This document shows, in pieces, positions 34,590 to 42,425 of a stretch of DNA of 64,000 bases. The stretch covers positions 1,426,001 to 1,490,000 of the forward strand of contig AP035880.1 of the NCBI GenBank assembly GCA_045866215.1, in the 5' to 3' direction. A model generated the notes under the pieces. The model was not told where the DNA came from. It did no database searches and saw nothing but the letters and a program-made list of their open reading frames with translations. The number at the start of each line of letters is the position of its first letter. Within the stretch, counting starts at the first letter, position 1. The DNA is from Croceivirga sp009797885 (GTDB taxonomy: Bacteria > Bacteroidota > Bacteroidia > Flavobacteriales > Flavobacteriaceae). The translations under genes were made by a program, and so were the position numbers.

Positions 34590-34892
34590 TTAGACCCTAT
34601 CGGTACTTAAGATGTAATCTGTGTTTGTAGCTTCCATTATTTTGGAGATTTCCTTATTCTGTCTCCCTATAATGGATACGACTTTTTTATTGGACGGTGC
34701 TTCCTTATAGAGGGCTTCGAACAGGTGTGCGGCGCTTGAATCCATTTCAACCACCTTTTCAATACTGATTACAATGTTGTCATTTTGCTCCAATACCGAG
34801 TCAAAATATGCCCTTAGTACATTTACGTTTTGGGAGGTGACCCTCCCAATAATCTCAAAAAAACCTCGATTTTCCTTTATTTCCAATGCCAT
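34590..34892 (-). CDS. STAS-domain protein (anti-sigma-factor-antagonist-like)
   Basis: A 100-residue single STAS domain. The key loop is VVEMDSSAAHLFEALY with Asp51-Ser52-Ser53, the place where SpoIIAA-type proteins are phosphorylated on Ser. No serine kinase (RsbW/SpoIIAB-like) or PP2C phosphatase is encoded in the window, so the partner is either elsewhere or one of the histidine kinases here. It lies 36 nt after the LytTR regulator gene and 14 nt before the glycosyltransferase. In other bacteria STAS proteins take part in biofilm control, which fits the setting. Confidence 0.88.
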   Translation of the reverse strand: MALEIKENRGFFEIIGRVTSQNVNVLRAYFDSVLEQNDNIVISIEKVVEMDSSAAHLFEALYKEAPSNKKVVSIIGRQNKEISKIMEATNTDYILSTDRV

Positions 34893-34928
34893 TGCACTTC
34901 GTTTTAATGGTTTTCCTTTCGTTTTGTT

Positions 34929-35645
34929 CTAGAGCAAATTCAGCCGTTGCATTAAATTGGGCCTCTGGGACCTGCTTATTGGAATTACATTGCGTTCTAT
35001 TAAAACACTGTTGTCTTGTATATCAATGATTTTTGTAAAATTGATGATATAGGAACGATGGATTTGCATAAAGAGGGATTCCGGTAATTTTTCCTTTATT
35101 TTCTTTAAGGTGGAGTGTACCCTATGTGTAGTTTGCACTGTTTTTATTTCGATGTAATCCCCTTTCGCTTCAATAAGTAAAATATCACCAAGTTTTAATT
35201 TGATCAGCCTTCTATCAATGTTGATGTACAAATCCTCCTCTTTTCGCCCTTCCAGGGTGTGGGCGCGATCACCAGTACCGGCCAAAGCTGGGGCAAAGGC
35301 ACTTTTTAACTTACCGATGGTCTTTTGAAAGCGGTGGTGGGTGATGGGTTTGATCAGATAATCCACAATAAAATCGTATTCAAAAGCTTCAATGGCGAAC
35401 TCTTTGTCCGAGGTTGTAAATACCACTTTAGGCGGATTTTTTAAGGTTCGAATAAAATCGATACCGGTCAATAAAGGCATATGAATATCCAAGAAGATAA
35501 CATCTATCTCATTTTGATTCAGATATTTAAGGGCTTCCAGGGCATTCGGGAATTGTGCAACCACCTCAAAATCTGGAAGATTTCCACAAAGTTCTTCCAT
35601 AATGGCCCTTGCCGTTGCCTCATCGTCTACAATTATGCATTTCAC
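34929..35645 (-). CDS. LytTR-family response regulator, proposed EPS regulator
   Basis: A 238-residue protein with a receiver (CIIVDDEATARAIME, phospho-acceptor Asp53 in VIFLDIHMP, TTSDKEFAIEAFEYD, Lys in YLIKPITHHRF) and a C-terminal LytTR DNA-binding domain from about 138 (DLYINIDRRLIKLKLGDI, LIEAKGDYIEIKT, MQIHRSYIINFTKI). The start codon is GTG at 35645, 1 nt after the Hpt stop; no in-frame ATG is close. LytTR domains bind tandem 9-mers about 21 bp apart; such repeats are found in front of rfbB, ugd, the receiver/sugar-transferase operon and the H-NOX operon that contains this gene. Confidence 0.93.
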   Translation of the reverse strand: MKCIIVDDEATARAIMEELCGNLPDFEVVAQFPNALEALKYLNQNEIDVIFLDIHMPLLTGIDFIRTLKNPPKVVFTTSDKEFAIEAFEYDFIVDYLIKPITHHRFQKTIGKLKSAFAPALAGTGDRAHTLEGRKEEDLYINIDRRLIKLKLGDILLIEAKGDYIEIKTVQTTHRVHSTLKKIKEKLPESLFMQIHRSYIINFTKIIDIQDNSVLIERNVIPISRSQRPNLMQRLNLL

Positions 35646-35646
35646 C

Positions 35647-35970
35647 TTATTCCATTTTTACAATAAACTCTTGTACTGTGTCCAACACGCTTTCAAAATC
35701 TTCTTTTAAAGCGGTACTACCAATCTTAAGGTCCTCTTCGTATTTTATGGCAATCTTATACGCGTTGTTCAAACCCAATATCCCAAATTTGTGTTTTATC
35801 TTATGGACCACTTTTGCAGATTCCTCCAGTTGTCCCCCTTCAAGAAGATTGCAATAATCTTCTTTCTCCTTTGGAAATTCAACTTGAATAATGGACAGGA
35901 ACTTCTTTTCGAATTCCTCATTTCCGCCGGAAATCTCCTTAATGTAATCTAGGTTTGGTATTTCTGCCAT
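35647..35970 (-). CDS. Hpt (histidine phosphotransfer) protein
   Basis: A 107-residue helical protein. KVVHKIKHKFGILGL carries His56, the expected phospho-accepting histidine of Hpt domains (HxxKxxxxxxG pattern). Start is the ATG at 35970, which overlaps the kinase stop codon by 1 nt (TAATG); a longer frame upstream lies inside the kinase gene. Free Hpt proteins shuttle phosphate between receiver domains, so with two kinases, two single receivers and the LytTR regulator nearby a multi-step relay is likely. Confidence 0.9.
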   Translation of the reverse strand: MAEIPNLDYIKEISGGNEEFEKKFLSIIQVEFPKEKEDYCNLLEGGQLEESAKVVHKIKHKFGILGLNNAYKIAIKYEEDLKIGSTALKEDFESVLDTVQEFIVKME

Positions 35971-37019
35971 TATGTTGTCATTTTTATCGTAAAATAAAAT
36001 GTTGTGCCCATTCCCTCTTCGGACGAGAGCCAAATGTCCCCTTTATAATAATTGATGATTTTTTTGACCAAAGCGAGACCGATCCCGGTTGCATTGGAAT
36101 CGTTTTCCAATTTCTTGAACATATCAAAAATACCGGTCTGAAGATGTTTGGGTATGCCCTTTCCATTATCCGCAATACAGAACAGCCACTTATCTTCCTG
36201 TTCCCTGGCCTCAATGGTAACCAATCCCGTTTTATTGTTCTCCGTAGCCGTTACCGCATTGTCCAGGATATTCGTGAACAACTGTTCAATACGGTACTTT
36301 CCGGTATACAATGTGGGTAAGGTCCCTTTAATTTTCACCTTTACGTTATCCGGAACGTAGATGGTACGCTCAATTTCCCTGACCAGTTTGTTCAGATCCA
36401 CGTCCTTTATCTTTTCCTCGACCGCATCTATAGTGGCATGTTTTAGGATACCATCAATTAAACTATCCATCTTCTTTAAGTTCTGGAAGATCAGATCAAA
36501 ATTGTTCTTACACCCCTTTTTGAAATCATCACAACTATCTTCATAGACCCAGCTCACCAAGGAATGGATATTCCTTATGGGGGATTTTAAATCGTGTGAA
36601 ACCATATGGGCATAGTTGTTCAATGAATCGTTTTGTTGTTCCAAACTTTTTAGGAGCACATCTTTCTCTGCGGTCATCTCAATAATCTTTAACGTTTGGT
36701 TTTCAATATTTTCCACCAACTTTTGCGGATCAAAGCTCCATTCTCCATCCGCGGGAACGGTTTTGCTCTCCATAAGGGCCACCGCTTTACTGAGCGTCTC
36801 CAATACTTTTCGCTGACTCTCCGTTTCCCTGTTGAGGCGTGTATTGGCCTCATAAAGCTCCTGGGAACTTAGGGAAGTTGCCCGCTGAATCATAGACAGT
36901 TTGTCATCATAATCACTGTATGACTTATCTACGGCTTCAAAGAATTGTTCCATATTTGGGCATTTCTGAAGCTCTTCCGGGAAAAATTTCTTTATTTGGC
37001 GTTTCAGCAATGAATGCAT
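35970..37019 (-). CDS. Cytosolic sensor histidine kinase (partner of the FIST protein)
   Basis: A 349-residue kinase without membrane helices. Residues 1-130 are helical/coiled; His142 lies in MVSHDLKSPIRNIHSL; the ATPase domain shows QLFTNILDNAVTATE (N-box), IADNGKGIP (G1) and ATGIGLALVKKI (G2). It begins directly at the end of the FIST gene (0 nt gap), so the two are translationally coupled and the FIST protein probably regulates it. This is the gene order seen with NosP-type FIST proteins and their NahK kinases. Confidence 0.92.
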   Translation of the reverse strand: MHSLLKRQIKKFFPEELQKCPNMEQFFEAVDKSYSDYDDKLSMIQRATSLSSQELYEANTRLNRETESQRKVLETLSKAVALMESKTVPADGEWSFDPQKLVENIENQTLKIIEMTAEKDVLLKSLEQQNDSLNNYAHMVSHDLKSPIRNIHSLVSWVYEDSCDDFKKGCKNNFDLIFQNLKKMDSLIDGILKHATIDAVEEKIKDVDLNKLVREIERTIYVPDNVKVKIKGTLPTLYTGKYRIEQLFTNILDNAVTATENNKTGLVTIEAREQEDKWLFCIADNGKGIPKHLQTGIFDMFKKLENDSNATGIGLALVKKIINYYKGDIWLSSEEGMGTTFYFTIKMTT

Positions 37020-38147
37020 CTATTCACTCATTAGGGTTAATGTCATGGTTTGATTGTGCAAGAGGCATTCGTTTTTTCCAGCAAAAGGGGCCATTTCCCC
37101 GTAGGAGTAGAATCCTGTGATTTTTGCCTGCTCTCCAACAACATCCATTACTTCTTCAATTTCCTCTTCGGTCCTACCGGCCAAGACCAGTTTTCTGCCC
37201 ACACAACTTACCAAAATGGCAAGCTCTGGCGTAGACTTCCTATTCTTCATGGCCAATTCGGCGGCATTGGACGCTCCTTCGGTAATGTCCGCCATCGTAC
37301 ACATCATTAACTGAACTTTGGAGTTGACCGGCACGTCCCCTGCCAAAATCATGGAATTGGCTTCTTCATCAATATTTAGAATGGTACGGACCAAGGGTTC
37401 GGCATCCTCTGTTTGCTGTACGGTAAGGGGATATAACAAAGCGGCCTGGGGCAGTTGATCGGCTTTATCTCCCAAATAGGTTTTATACAGGTCCAGCGCG
37501 GGCTTGTGGTCAATCTCGTACAGCACATTGCCAACGGATTTTGTAATGGTCCTTTGAGGGCCAAAGGGCGTCCACCCGCCGTAGTTGGCATATGATATTT
37601 CCAAACTGTCCCCATAGAAGCCAATGGCGACAACCTCGCCTTGTTTTGGGGATTCGTTGTATGAGGTAAGTGTCTTTTCGAACCTGGCTCCATCACCGCA
37701 CAGTCCACCGGTTATGGTAGCTTTAAACTCCTCATCGGATTCCAATCCTTCAATAAGACCGCTTCCGTTTACGAAACTGCCATCGGAAACAATGAAAACA
37801 TGACGTAGATTGGTCTTGTTGAACTGGGCGGCGATCGCCGTGCCCATTTTCTCAATGTCCACAAAATTGGAAACGTTTTCCCTTACAATTTGAAATGTTG
37901 TCCGTTCAAATTCAATTGCCGTTAATGTGACGGTTTCCTCAAATACATGGGTTTCCATAATTTCTCCCGAGGTAGAACCAAAAACAAGTTCCCCATCCGG
38001 ATAAATCTCCCTTACTTCATCATATAGGGAATCCGACTCCAAGATAAACCTGTCCCCAAAAATGAGCACCAAAGGTTTGACCAGTGTATTGGATTGAAGA
38101 AATTCCCATTTCCCTTCTTTATTCCTTTTAGCTTGGTTAATCTTCAT
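37020..38147 (-). CDS. FIST-domain sensor protein, NosP-like candidate
   Basis: A 375-residue soluble protein with FIST_N (about 28-220; VLIFGDRFILESDSLYDEV, VFGSTSGEIM, VFIVSDGSFVNGSGLIEGL, ITGGLCGDGARFEKT) and FIST_C (about 225-360; ALDLYKTYLGDKA, VVGEQAKITGFYSYGE, APFAGKNECLLHNQTMTL). Some FIST proteins, named NosP, bind heme and sense nitric oxide and control a neighbouring kinase. Whether this one binds heme cannot be told here; the idea rests on its place between two kinases and 2.4 kb from an H-NOX gene. Other FIST proteins bind small ligands. Confidence 0.9.
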   Translation of the reverse strand: MKINQAKRNKEGKWEFLQSNTLVKPLVLIFGDRFILESDSLYDEVREIYPDGELVFGSTSGEIMETHVFEETVTLTAIEFERTTFQIVRENVSNFVDIEKMGTAIAAQFNKTNLRHVFIVSDGSFVNGSGLIEGLESDEEFKATITGGLCGDGARFEKTLTSYNESPKQGEVVAIGFYGDSLEISYANYGGWTPFGPQRTITKSVGNVLYEIDHKPALDLYKTYLGDKADQLPQAALLYPLTVQQTEDAEPLVRTILNIDEEANSMILAGDVPVNSKVQLMMCTMADITEGASNAAELAMKNRKSTPELAILVSCVGRKLVLAGRTEEEIEEVMDVVGEQAKITGFYSYGEMAPFAGKNECLLHNQTMTLTLMSE

Positions 38148-38162
38148 AAATTTTGTTTTGCA

Positions 38163-40562
38163 TTATTTTTTTATGGTGAAATGGAATGTTGTACCCACCC
38201 CTATTTCACTTTCCAACCATACTTTACCGCGATATCTGTCCACAATCTTTTTGACTATGGAAAGTCCAATTCCCGTGGAACGCTCATTATTTCCTATGGA
38301 TTGGAAAATCTTAAATATTTTTTCGTGGTATTCCTTTGGGATTCCTACCCCGTTGTCCTTTATGCTGAACTCCCAATGTGTAGTGGTTTCCTTGCTTGCA
38401 ATCTCCACAATCCCCACCTTTTTTTCAATATTGACCACGGCATTGCTCAAGAAGTTTTGGAAGAGTTGATGGATCTTCACCTTGTCTGCCTGAATTACGG
38501 GCAGTGTATTGGCCACCTTAATGGAAACGTGATCGGGTATATAAATAATTTCCCCTATCTCCCTCACCACTTGGTTCACGTCCACATCCGTGCTATCCAA
38601 GGTATCACTGTTTACCGTGGAATATTTTAGTATGCCATCTATTAACTTGTCCATCCCCTCTACCTTCTCCATCATCATCTGCAGATTGTACTTGCCATTT
38701 TCATCCAAAACATCGCTGTAATCGTCATAAAGCCATGTTGCCAATGCAGTTACACTTCGCAATGGGGATTTTAGGTCATGGGACACAATATGGGCGTATT
38801 CCTGTAATCCTTGATTGCTTTCCTCCAACTCGTTCACCAGGTTTTGCTTCTGCAATTCCAATTCCTTTTGTTTGGTAATATCCAAATGCACCCCAATGGA
38901 ACCCACAATTTTACCAGCTTCATCGTATCGGGGGGCGCCACTGATCAACCAATGTTTCTTTTCCCCGGTGTTCAGGGTAATCTCAACTTCATAAGAGTCC
39001 GATTGATCTTTTTTACGTTTTTCAAATTGTTCATTTACCTTATCCAGATTCTCTTTGTCCAGGTTCATGAACTCCAGCACATTTTGGCCAAAGAGGTCCT
39101 CTTGGGGCACACCGATCATTTCCGAGTATCTGTGGTTGGCCATCAGGATCGTTCGGTTCCCGTCAATCTCCACCAATCCCAAATTCATATTGGCAATGAT
39201 ACTGCTGTACTTTTCCTTCTGGATCTCCAGGTTCTTGCGATAGTTTTTTCTTAGCGTAACATCATTGTAGGTCCACAAATGGCCTTTATAGATGTCATCA
39301 ATGAACAATGGGATATAATCCCGTTCAAAGGTCCTGCCATCAACAAGTTCCAGTTCGTCCGAAAGGACGAGCTCCTTCTTTTTGAATATGTAATCCGTCC
39401 TTTTTATGAGATGCTCTGGATCAACAAACAAGTGTTTGTACTTGTCAAGTGCCTTTTTACAATCAACACCGGTAAGCTTTTCCGGTGCGATGGGTATTTG
39501 AAAAAGATCACAGAATTTTTGGTTGGCCAAAACCATTTTCCGGTTTTCATCCTCCAACAACACCCCTGTTTGAAGATTGGTGATCAAAGTGGACAAACGT
39601 TCCTCCGAAGCCTTTATCAATTCTTCGGAAATCTTATCATTGGTAATGTCCTCCACCATGGCCACCTTATAATCGATCTCGCCTTTGTGGTTCCGTACGG
39701 TGCTTACAGAGGTTTTCCCCCAAATGGACTTCCCATTTTTTTTATGAAACTTGCGTACAATGGAAAATTTGTCGGTTCCTACCGTTTTATTGTTTTTCAG
39801 GATGTCTTCATAAAGACTTACGTCCTCAATGGTCGATATATCATCTATGGACATTTTTTTGAGTTCCAACTCGGAATATCCCAGAAGTTCCACAAAGGTT
39901 TTATTCGCCTTGACGATTTTCCCATTTACCACCAAAACAATCCCAAGGGAAGAATTCTCCACTATAATGTCCTGCTGCTTTTTTTGACTCTCCAGCAGTT
40001 CCTTTATTTGGACTTCCTTGGTAATATCCCTAATAATACCCTGTGCCGCAATTGGTGAACCGTCTTCCCCATAAATAAGGCTAGCGTTGATATTTACGGA
40101 TTTCTCGACATTCTTTTTTGTGTATATTTTTGCATTGTAATTTTTTAAAACACCTACCTGAAGTAGCGTCTTAAAAGATTCTGCTGTATATTGTTCATAA
40201 TCCTTATGGACCAAACTAATAAGGTGAACGTCCTCTTTGGTATGATCAAAGCCCAAAAATTCCTTTGCGCTGGTATTCATATTAATGACCCGTGTACTTA
40301 GATCCATGACTACATAGGGGTCAATAATGTTTACAAAAGCACTGTCTATCTTGGAATCCTTTTTATTGAGCAAGGATTCCAATCTACCATTGGCCTCCCT
40401 TAGATGAAGGGATGCGTCGTAAAGTTCCTTGGATTTGTTTTCCAACAGCTGCTCCGCCTGTTTTCGGGCCCGCTTTTCCCGATTAAGTGCCCTTTTCAAA
40501 AGGGCTACTTCCGAGCTATCCTTGTTGGACAACGATAAACCTGACTTCTGTTCCTTGCTCAT
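38163..40562 (-). CDS. Multi-PAS histidine kinase associated with H-NOX
   Basis: A 799-residue cytosolic kinase. A coiled start (LLKRALNREKRARKQAEQLL and KSKELYDASLHL) as in H-NOX-associated kinases; about four PAS domains (starts near 75, 200, 325 and 450; each with phrases like GEDGSPIAAQGIIRDIT or DEAGKIVGSIGVHLDITKQK); His595 in IVSHDLKSPLRSVTAL; N-box QLFQNFLSNAVVN, G1 IKDNGVGIP, G2 STGIGLSIVKKI. Its ATG at 40562 lies 47 nt inside the H-NOX gene in another frame; no later Met precedes the conserved coil, so this overlap is likely real and would couple translation. H-NOX should control its activity. Confidence 0.93.
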   Translation of the reverse strand: MSKEQKSGLSLSNKDSSEVALLKRALNREKRARKQAEQLLENKSKELYDASLHLREANGRLESLLNKKDSKIDSAFVNIIDPYVVMDLSTRVINMNTSAKEFLGFDHTKEDVHLISLVHKDYEQYTAESFKTLLQVGVLKNYNAKIYTKKNVEKSVNINASLIYGEDGSPIAAQGIIRDITKEVQIKELLESQKKQQDIIVENSSLGIVLVVNGKIVKANKTFVELLGYSELELKKMSIDDISTIEDVSLYEDILKNNKTVGTDKFSIVRKFHKKNGKSIWGKTSVSTVRNHKGEIDYKVAMVEDITNDKISEELIKASEERLSTLITNLQTGVLLEDENRKMVLANQKFCDLFQIPIAPEKLTGVDCKKALDKYKHLFVDPEHLIKRTDYIFKKKELVLSDELELVDGRTFERDYIPLFIDDIYKGHLWTYNDVTLRKNYRKNLEIQKEKYSSIIANMNLGLVEIDGNRTILMANHRYSEMIGVPQEDLFGQNVLEFMNLDKENLDKVNEQFEKRKKDQSDSYEVEITLNTGEKKHWLISGAPRYDEAGKIVGSIGVHLDITKQKELELQKQNLVNELEESNQGLQEYAHIVSHDLKSPLRSVTALATWLYDDYSDVLDENGKYNLQMMMEKVEGMDKLIDGILKYSTVNSDTLDSTDVDVNQVVREIGEIIYIPDHVSIKVANTLPVIQADKVKIHQLFQNFLSNAVVNIEKKVGIVEIASKETTTHWEFSIKDNGVGIPKEYHEKIFKIFQSIGNNERSTGIGLSIVKKIVDRYRGKVWLESEIGVGTTFHFTIKK

Positions 40563-41058
40563 TTAATAATTTCATTTCTACATTCACTTCCTTCTGGAAA
40601 TGGTCAAAAGTCTTTTTGATAAGACCATGTGCCAAAGCATAGAGCCCTCTGGAAGAACTGTAGATCATTGTCAATGAATGGTCCAACCGTTCAAGTATTC
40701 TAAATGATGGCAATTCTGCATCCGGATACAGTTTCTTCACCTGTACGTGAATATGGTCTTCTATGGAATAGAGTAAGCTTAACGGATCCTTATAACTGCT
40801 CACAACATCGGGATGCGCCTTTGCGAGACTATCAAAAAGATACAATCCAAATGTGTACAACAGGTCGTTGATGGAAATTTTAGTGATGGTACTCAACTGA
40901 TCGACCAGTTGAAGCATCTCTGAAAACTCATACGTCCCAACAGCCGTGTAGGCTCCCCCAGAAGGTAAATCGGAGTTCTCTATGATGGTATCTACCGTTT
41001 CAAGCCCAAAGTTGGACTCCACCATTTCCAAGAACTCGGCAAAAACAATTCCTTTCAC
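40516..41058 (-). CDS. H-NOX heme-based nitric oxide sensor
   Basis: A 180-residue heme NO/O2-binding domain. The proximal heme ligand is His104 in DHIHVQVKKLYPDAELP; the heme-carboxylate motif YxSxR is YSSSR (133-137). The position matching the distal Tyr140 of the O2-binding Thermoanaerobacter protein is Leu142, so the pocket should favour NO (or CO) over O2. Start codon is GTG at 41058. H-NOX proteins regulate partner kinases and, in Vibrio and Shewanella, biofilm formation. The next gene is such a kinase, overlapping by 47 nt. Confidence 0.95.
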   Translation of the reverse strand: MKGIVFAEFLEMVESNFGLETVDTIIENSDLPSGGAYTAVGTYEFSEMLQLVDQLSTITKISINDLLYTFGLYLFDSLAKAHPDVVSSYKDPLSLLYSIEDHIHVQVKKLYPDAELPSFRILERLDHSLTMIYSSSRGLYALAHGLIKKTFDHFQKEVNVEMKLLNEQGTEVRFIVVQQG

Positions 41059-41077
41059 AATACAGAAGATTATGAAA

Positions 41078-41141
41078 TAAAAGTAGGAATTGGACTACTC
41101 TGTTAAAAAATAATGTTGTGAAATGCGGTTTTTTGTTAGGC
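41078..41141 (-). promoter_or_regulatory. H-NOX operon promoter: -7-like box and LytTR-like site
   Basis: TACTTTTA (41085-41078, minus strand) is a -7-like box 20-27 bp before the GTG start. After 26 nt comes AATGTTGTG (41112-41120), identical in its GTTGTG core to ugd and rfbB. A second copy is weak: TTGTTAGGC at 41133-41141 with a 12-nt gap, or TTTGTTAGG at 41132 with 11. This would let the LytTR regulator control its own operon. Confidence 0.55.
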
Positions 41142-41534
41142 TTTTATCAATTCACTTATTTCCCAATAGTCAAACACTTTTTTAATTTTTGACTCGTAAT
41201 CCTCATATTTTAAGGGCTTTATAATATAACCAGCAATCCCAATGCGGAAACATTCCAATAAATCCGCCCTATTTTCCGATGTGGTCAAAATCACGGTAGG
41301 CAAATATTTAAGGCGGTCATCGGATTTTAAAATGGTCAAAAATTCAATGCCACTCATTCTGGGCATATTTAGGTCCAAGAAAATAATATCCGGTAAGTCC
41401 CCACCTTTCAAAATTTCAAGGGCCTCTTCTCCATTTTTAGCTTCAATAATGGTGTGTTTGTATTGAAACTTTGAAATTGCCCGTTGCAATTTCATAGATT
41501 CTATCATATCATCTTCTATAAATAATACTTTCAC
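41136..41534 (-). CDS. Single-domain response regulator upstream of H-NOX
   Basis: A 132-residue receiver of the CheY/Rcp1 type: VLFIEDDMIESMKL, phospho-acceptor Asp54 in IIFLDLNMPRMSGIEFL, VILTTSENRADL and Lys in YIIKPLKYEDYE. GTG start at 41534. No output domain. It is separated by 77 bp from the H-NOX gene, and a promoter lies in that gap, so it may be transcribed separately. In the upstream 138 bp a 15-bp palindrome TTTGTA-CGT-TACAAA (41546-41560) is the only feature seen. Confidence 0.92.
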   Translation of the reverse strand: MKVLFIEDDMIESMKLQRAISKFQYKHTIIEAKNGEEALEILKGGDLPDIIFLDLNMPRMSGIEFLTILKSDDRLKYLPTVILTTSENRADLLECFRIGIAGYIIKPLKYEDYESKIKKVFDYWEISELIKA

Positions 41535-41672
41535 GAGTTGACATATTTGTACGTTACAAACTTCTTACAAAATGAACCAATTCCTGGCTCTTGGGGGATA
41601 ATTTGTTGGTTATCTTCGGCGAATGGTCTAAAAGTATAGATGAAATTAGTAATTTTTTTCTTACAATGTTGC

Positions 41673-42026
41673 TTAGTATCCCAGTTGCTCCCGAATCCGC
41701 TTTGGAAGTTGTGAAACCACCAAGTTATAGGAGTGGTCTATAAGTTCCTTTAAAAATAGGGGTGGCAGTTGGTCTAAAAAGAGGGTATTCCAATGTTTTT
41801 TGCTCATGTGGTAGCCCGGGATTATAATACCATCATATTCCTCCCTCAATGTCAGGGCCCTTTCCGGATCGCATTTTAAGTTTACCTGGGAGGGCAAGCG
41901 CTCCAAGGCCACCAGTGCAAACATTTTTCCCATTACCTTGAACACCAAGGTATGTTCATCAAAGGGAAAACTTTCGGTAACCCCTCTCTTGGAAATGCAA
42001 TATTCCCTTAGTTGTTCAATATTCAC
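41673..42026 (-). CDS. MmcQ/YjbR family protein
   Basis: A 117-residue protein of the MmcQ/YjbR family (CyaY-like fold, double-wing DNA-binding candidate, function not established). Signatures: ESFPFDEHTLVFKVMGKMFAL, VNLKCDPERALTLREEY, MSKKHWNTLFLD. GTG start at 42026 overlaps the upstream stop codon (GTGA), implying coupling. Confidence 0.9.
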   Translation of the reverse strand: MNIEQLREYCISKRGVTESFPFDEHTLVFKVMGKMFALVALERLPSQVNLKCDPERALTLREEYDGIIIPGYHMSKKHWNTLFLDQLPPLFLKELIDHSYNLVVSQLPKRIREQLGY

Positions 42027-42421
42027 TGTGGTATGCCCTTAGCGTCATATACGATTACTTTTTCCCAAAGGTCCTTACATTCCTCAATAAAGGTAAGATG
42101 TGCTTCTTCCTTTTGATACCCATCCTGTGCCTCGGCAGATTCAAAAGTAACGATCAGGTTATAGGTAAATGAATCGTCCACTACCTCCCTGACCGCTTTG
42201 GGTGGTCTTCCAATGAAGTTGGTCTTAGCGAATTTTGAGTTATCCAAAAACTTTCGAAGCGATTTTTCAAAGGTCGCCCTATGGGACGCATTATCCGGAT
42301 CTTTTAACCAGATATAGACCACATGTGCAAATTCGGAATCAAATTCCAGTACGGTCGATTTTTGGCCGACCACCACCAACGGCAAAAAAAGCAATGCCAA
42401 CGCTACTATTGTCTTCTTCAT
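42023..42421 (-). CDS. Secreted Dabb-like (stress-responsive A/B barrel) protein
   Basis: A 132-residue protein with a signal peptide (MKKTIVALALLFLPLVVVGQ) followed by a single small domain: FAHVVYIWLKDPDNASHRATFEKSL, split as AHVVYIWLKDPDN and the helix after it, then NFIGRPP and YNLIVTFESAEAQDGYQ, the layout of ferredoxin-like Dabb barrels. The ATG at 42421 is preferred over the TTG at 42424. Function is unknown; the signal peptide is notable, as most Dabb proteins are cytosolic, but secreted versions are common in Bacteroidota. Confidence 0.8.
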   Translation of the reverse strand: MKKTIVALALLFLPLVVVGQKSTVLEFDSEFAHVVYIWLKDPDNASHRATFEKSLRKFLDNSKFAKTNFIGRPPKAVREVVDDSFTYNLIVTFESAEAQDGYQKEEAHLTFIEECKDLWEKVIVYDAKGIPQ

Positions 42422-42425
42422 CAAT

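Noticed and set aside
35971..36006. Two further GTTGT-type 9-mers (TATGTTGTC at 35971 and AATGTTGTG at 35998) upstream of the Hpt gene
   Set aside because: They lie in the coding end of the kinase gene, are 27 rather than 21 bp apart, and there is no -7-like box at 26 nt; judged chance.
39279..40058. 259-codon plus-strand frame inside the multi-PAS kinase
   Set aside because: Fully inside a well-supported gene on the other strand, with no domain, signal or start context.
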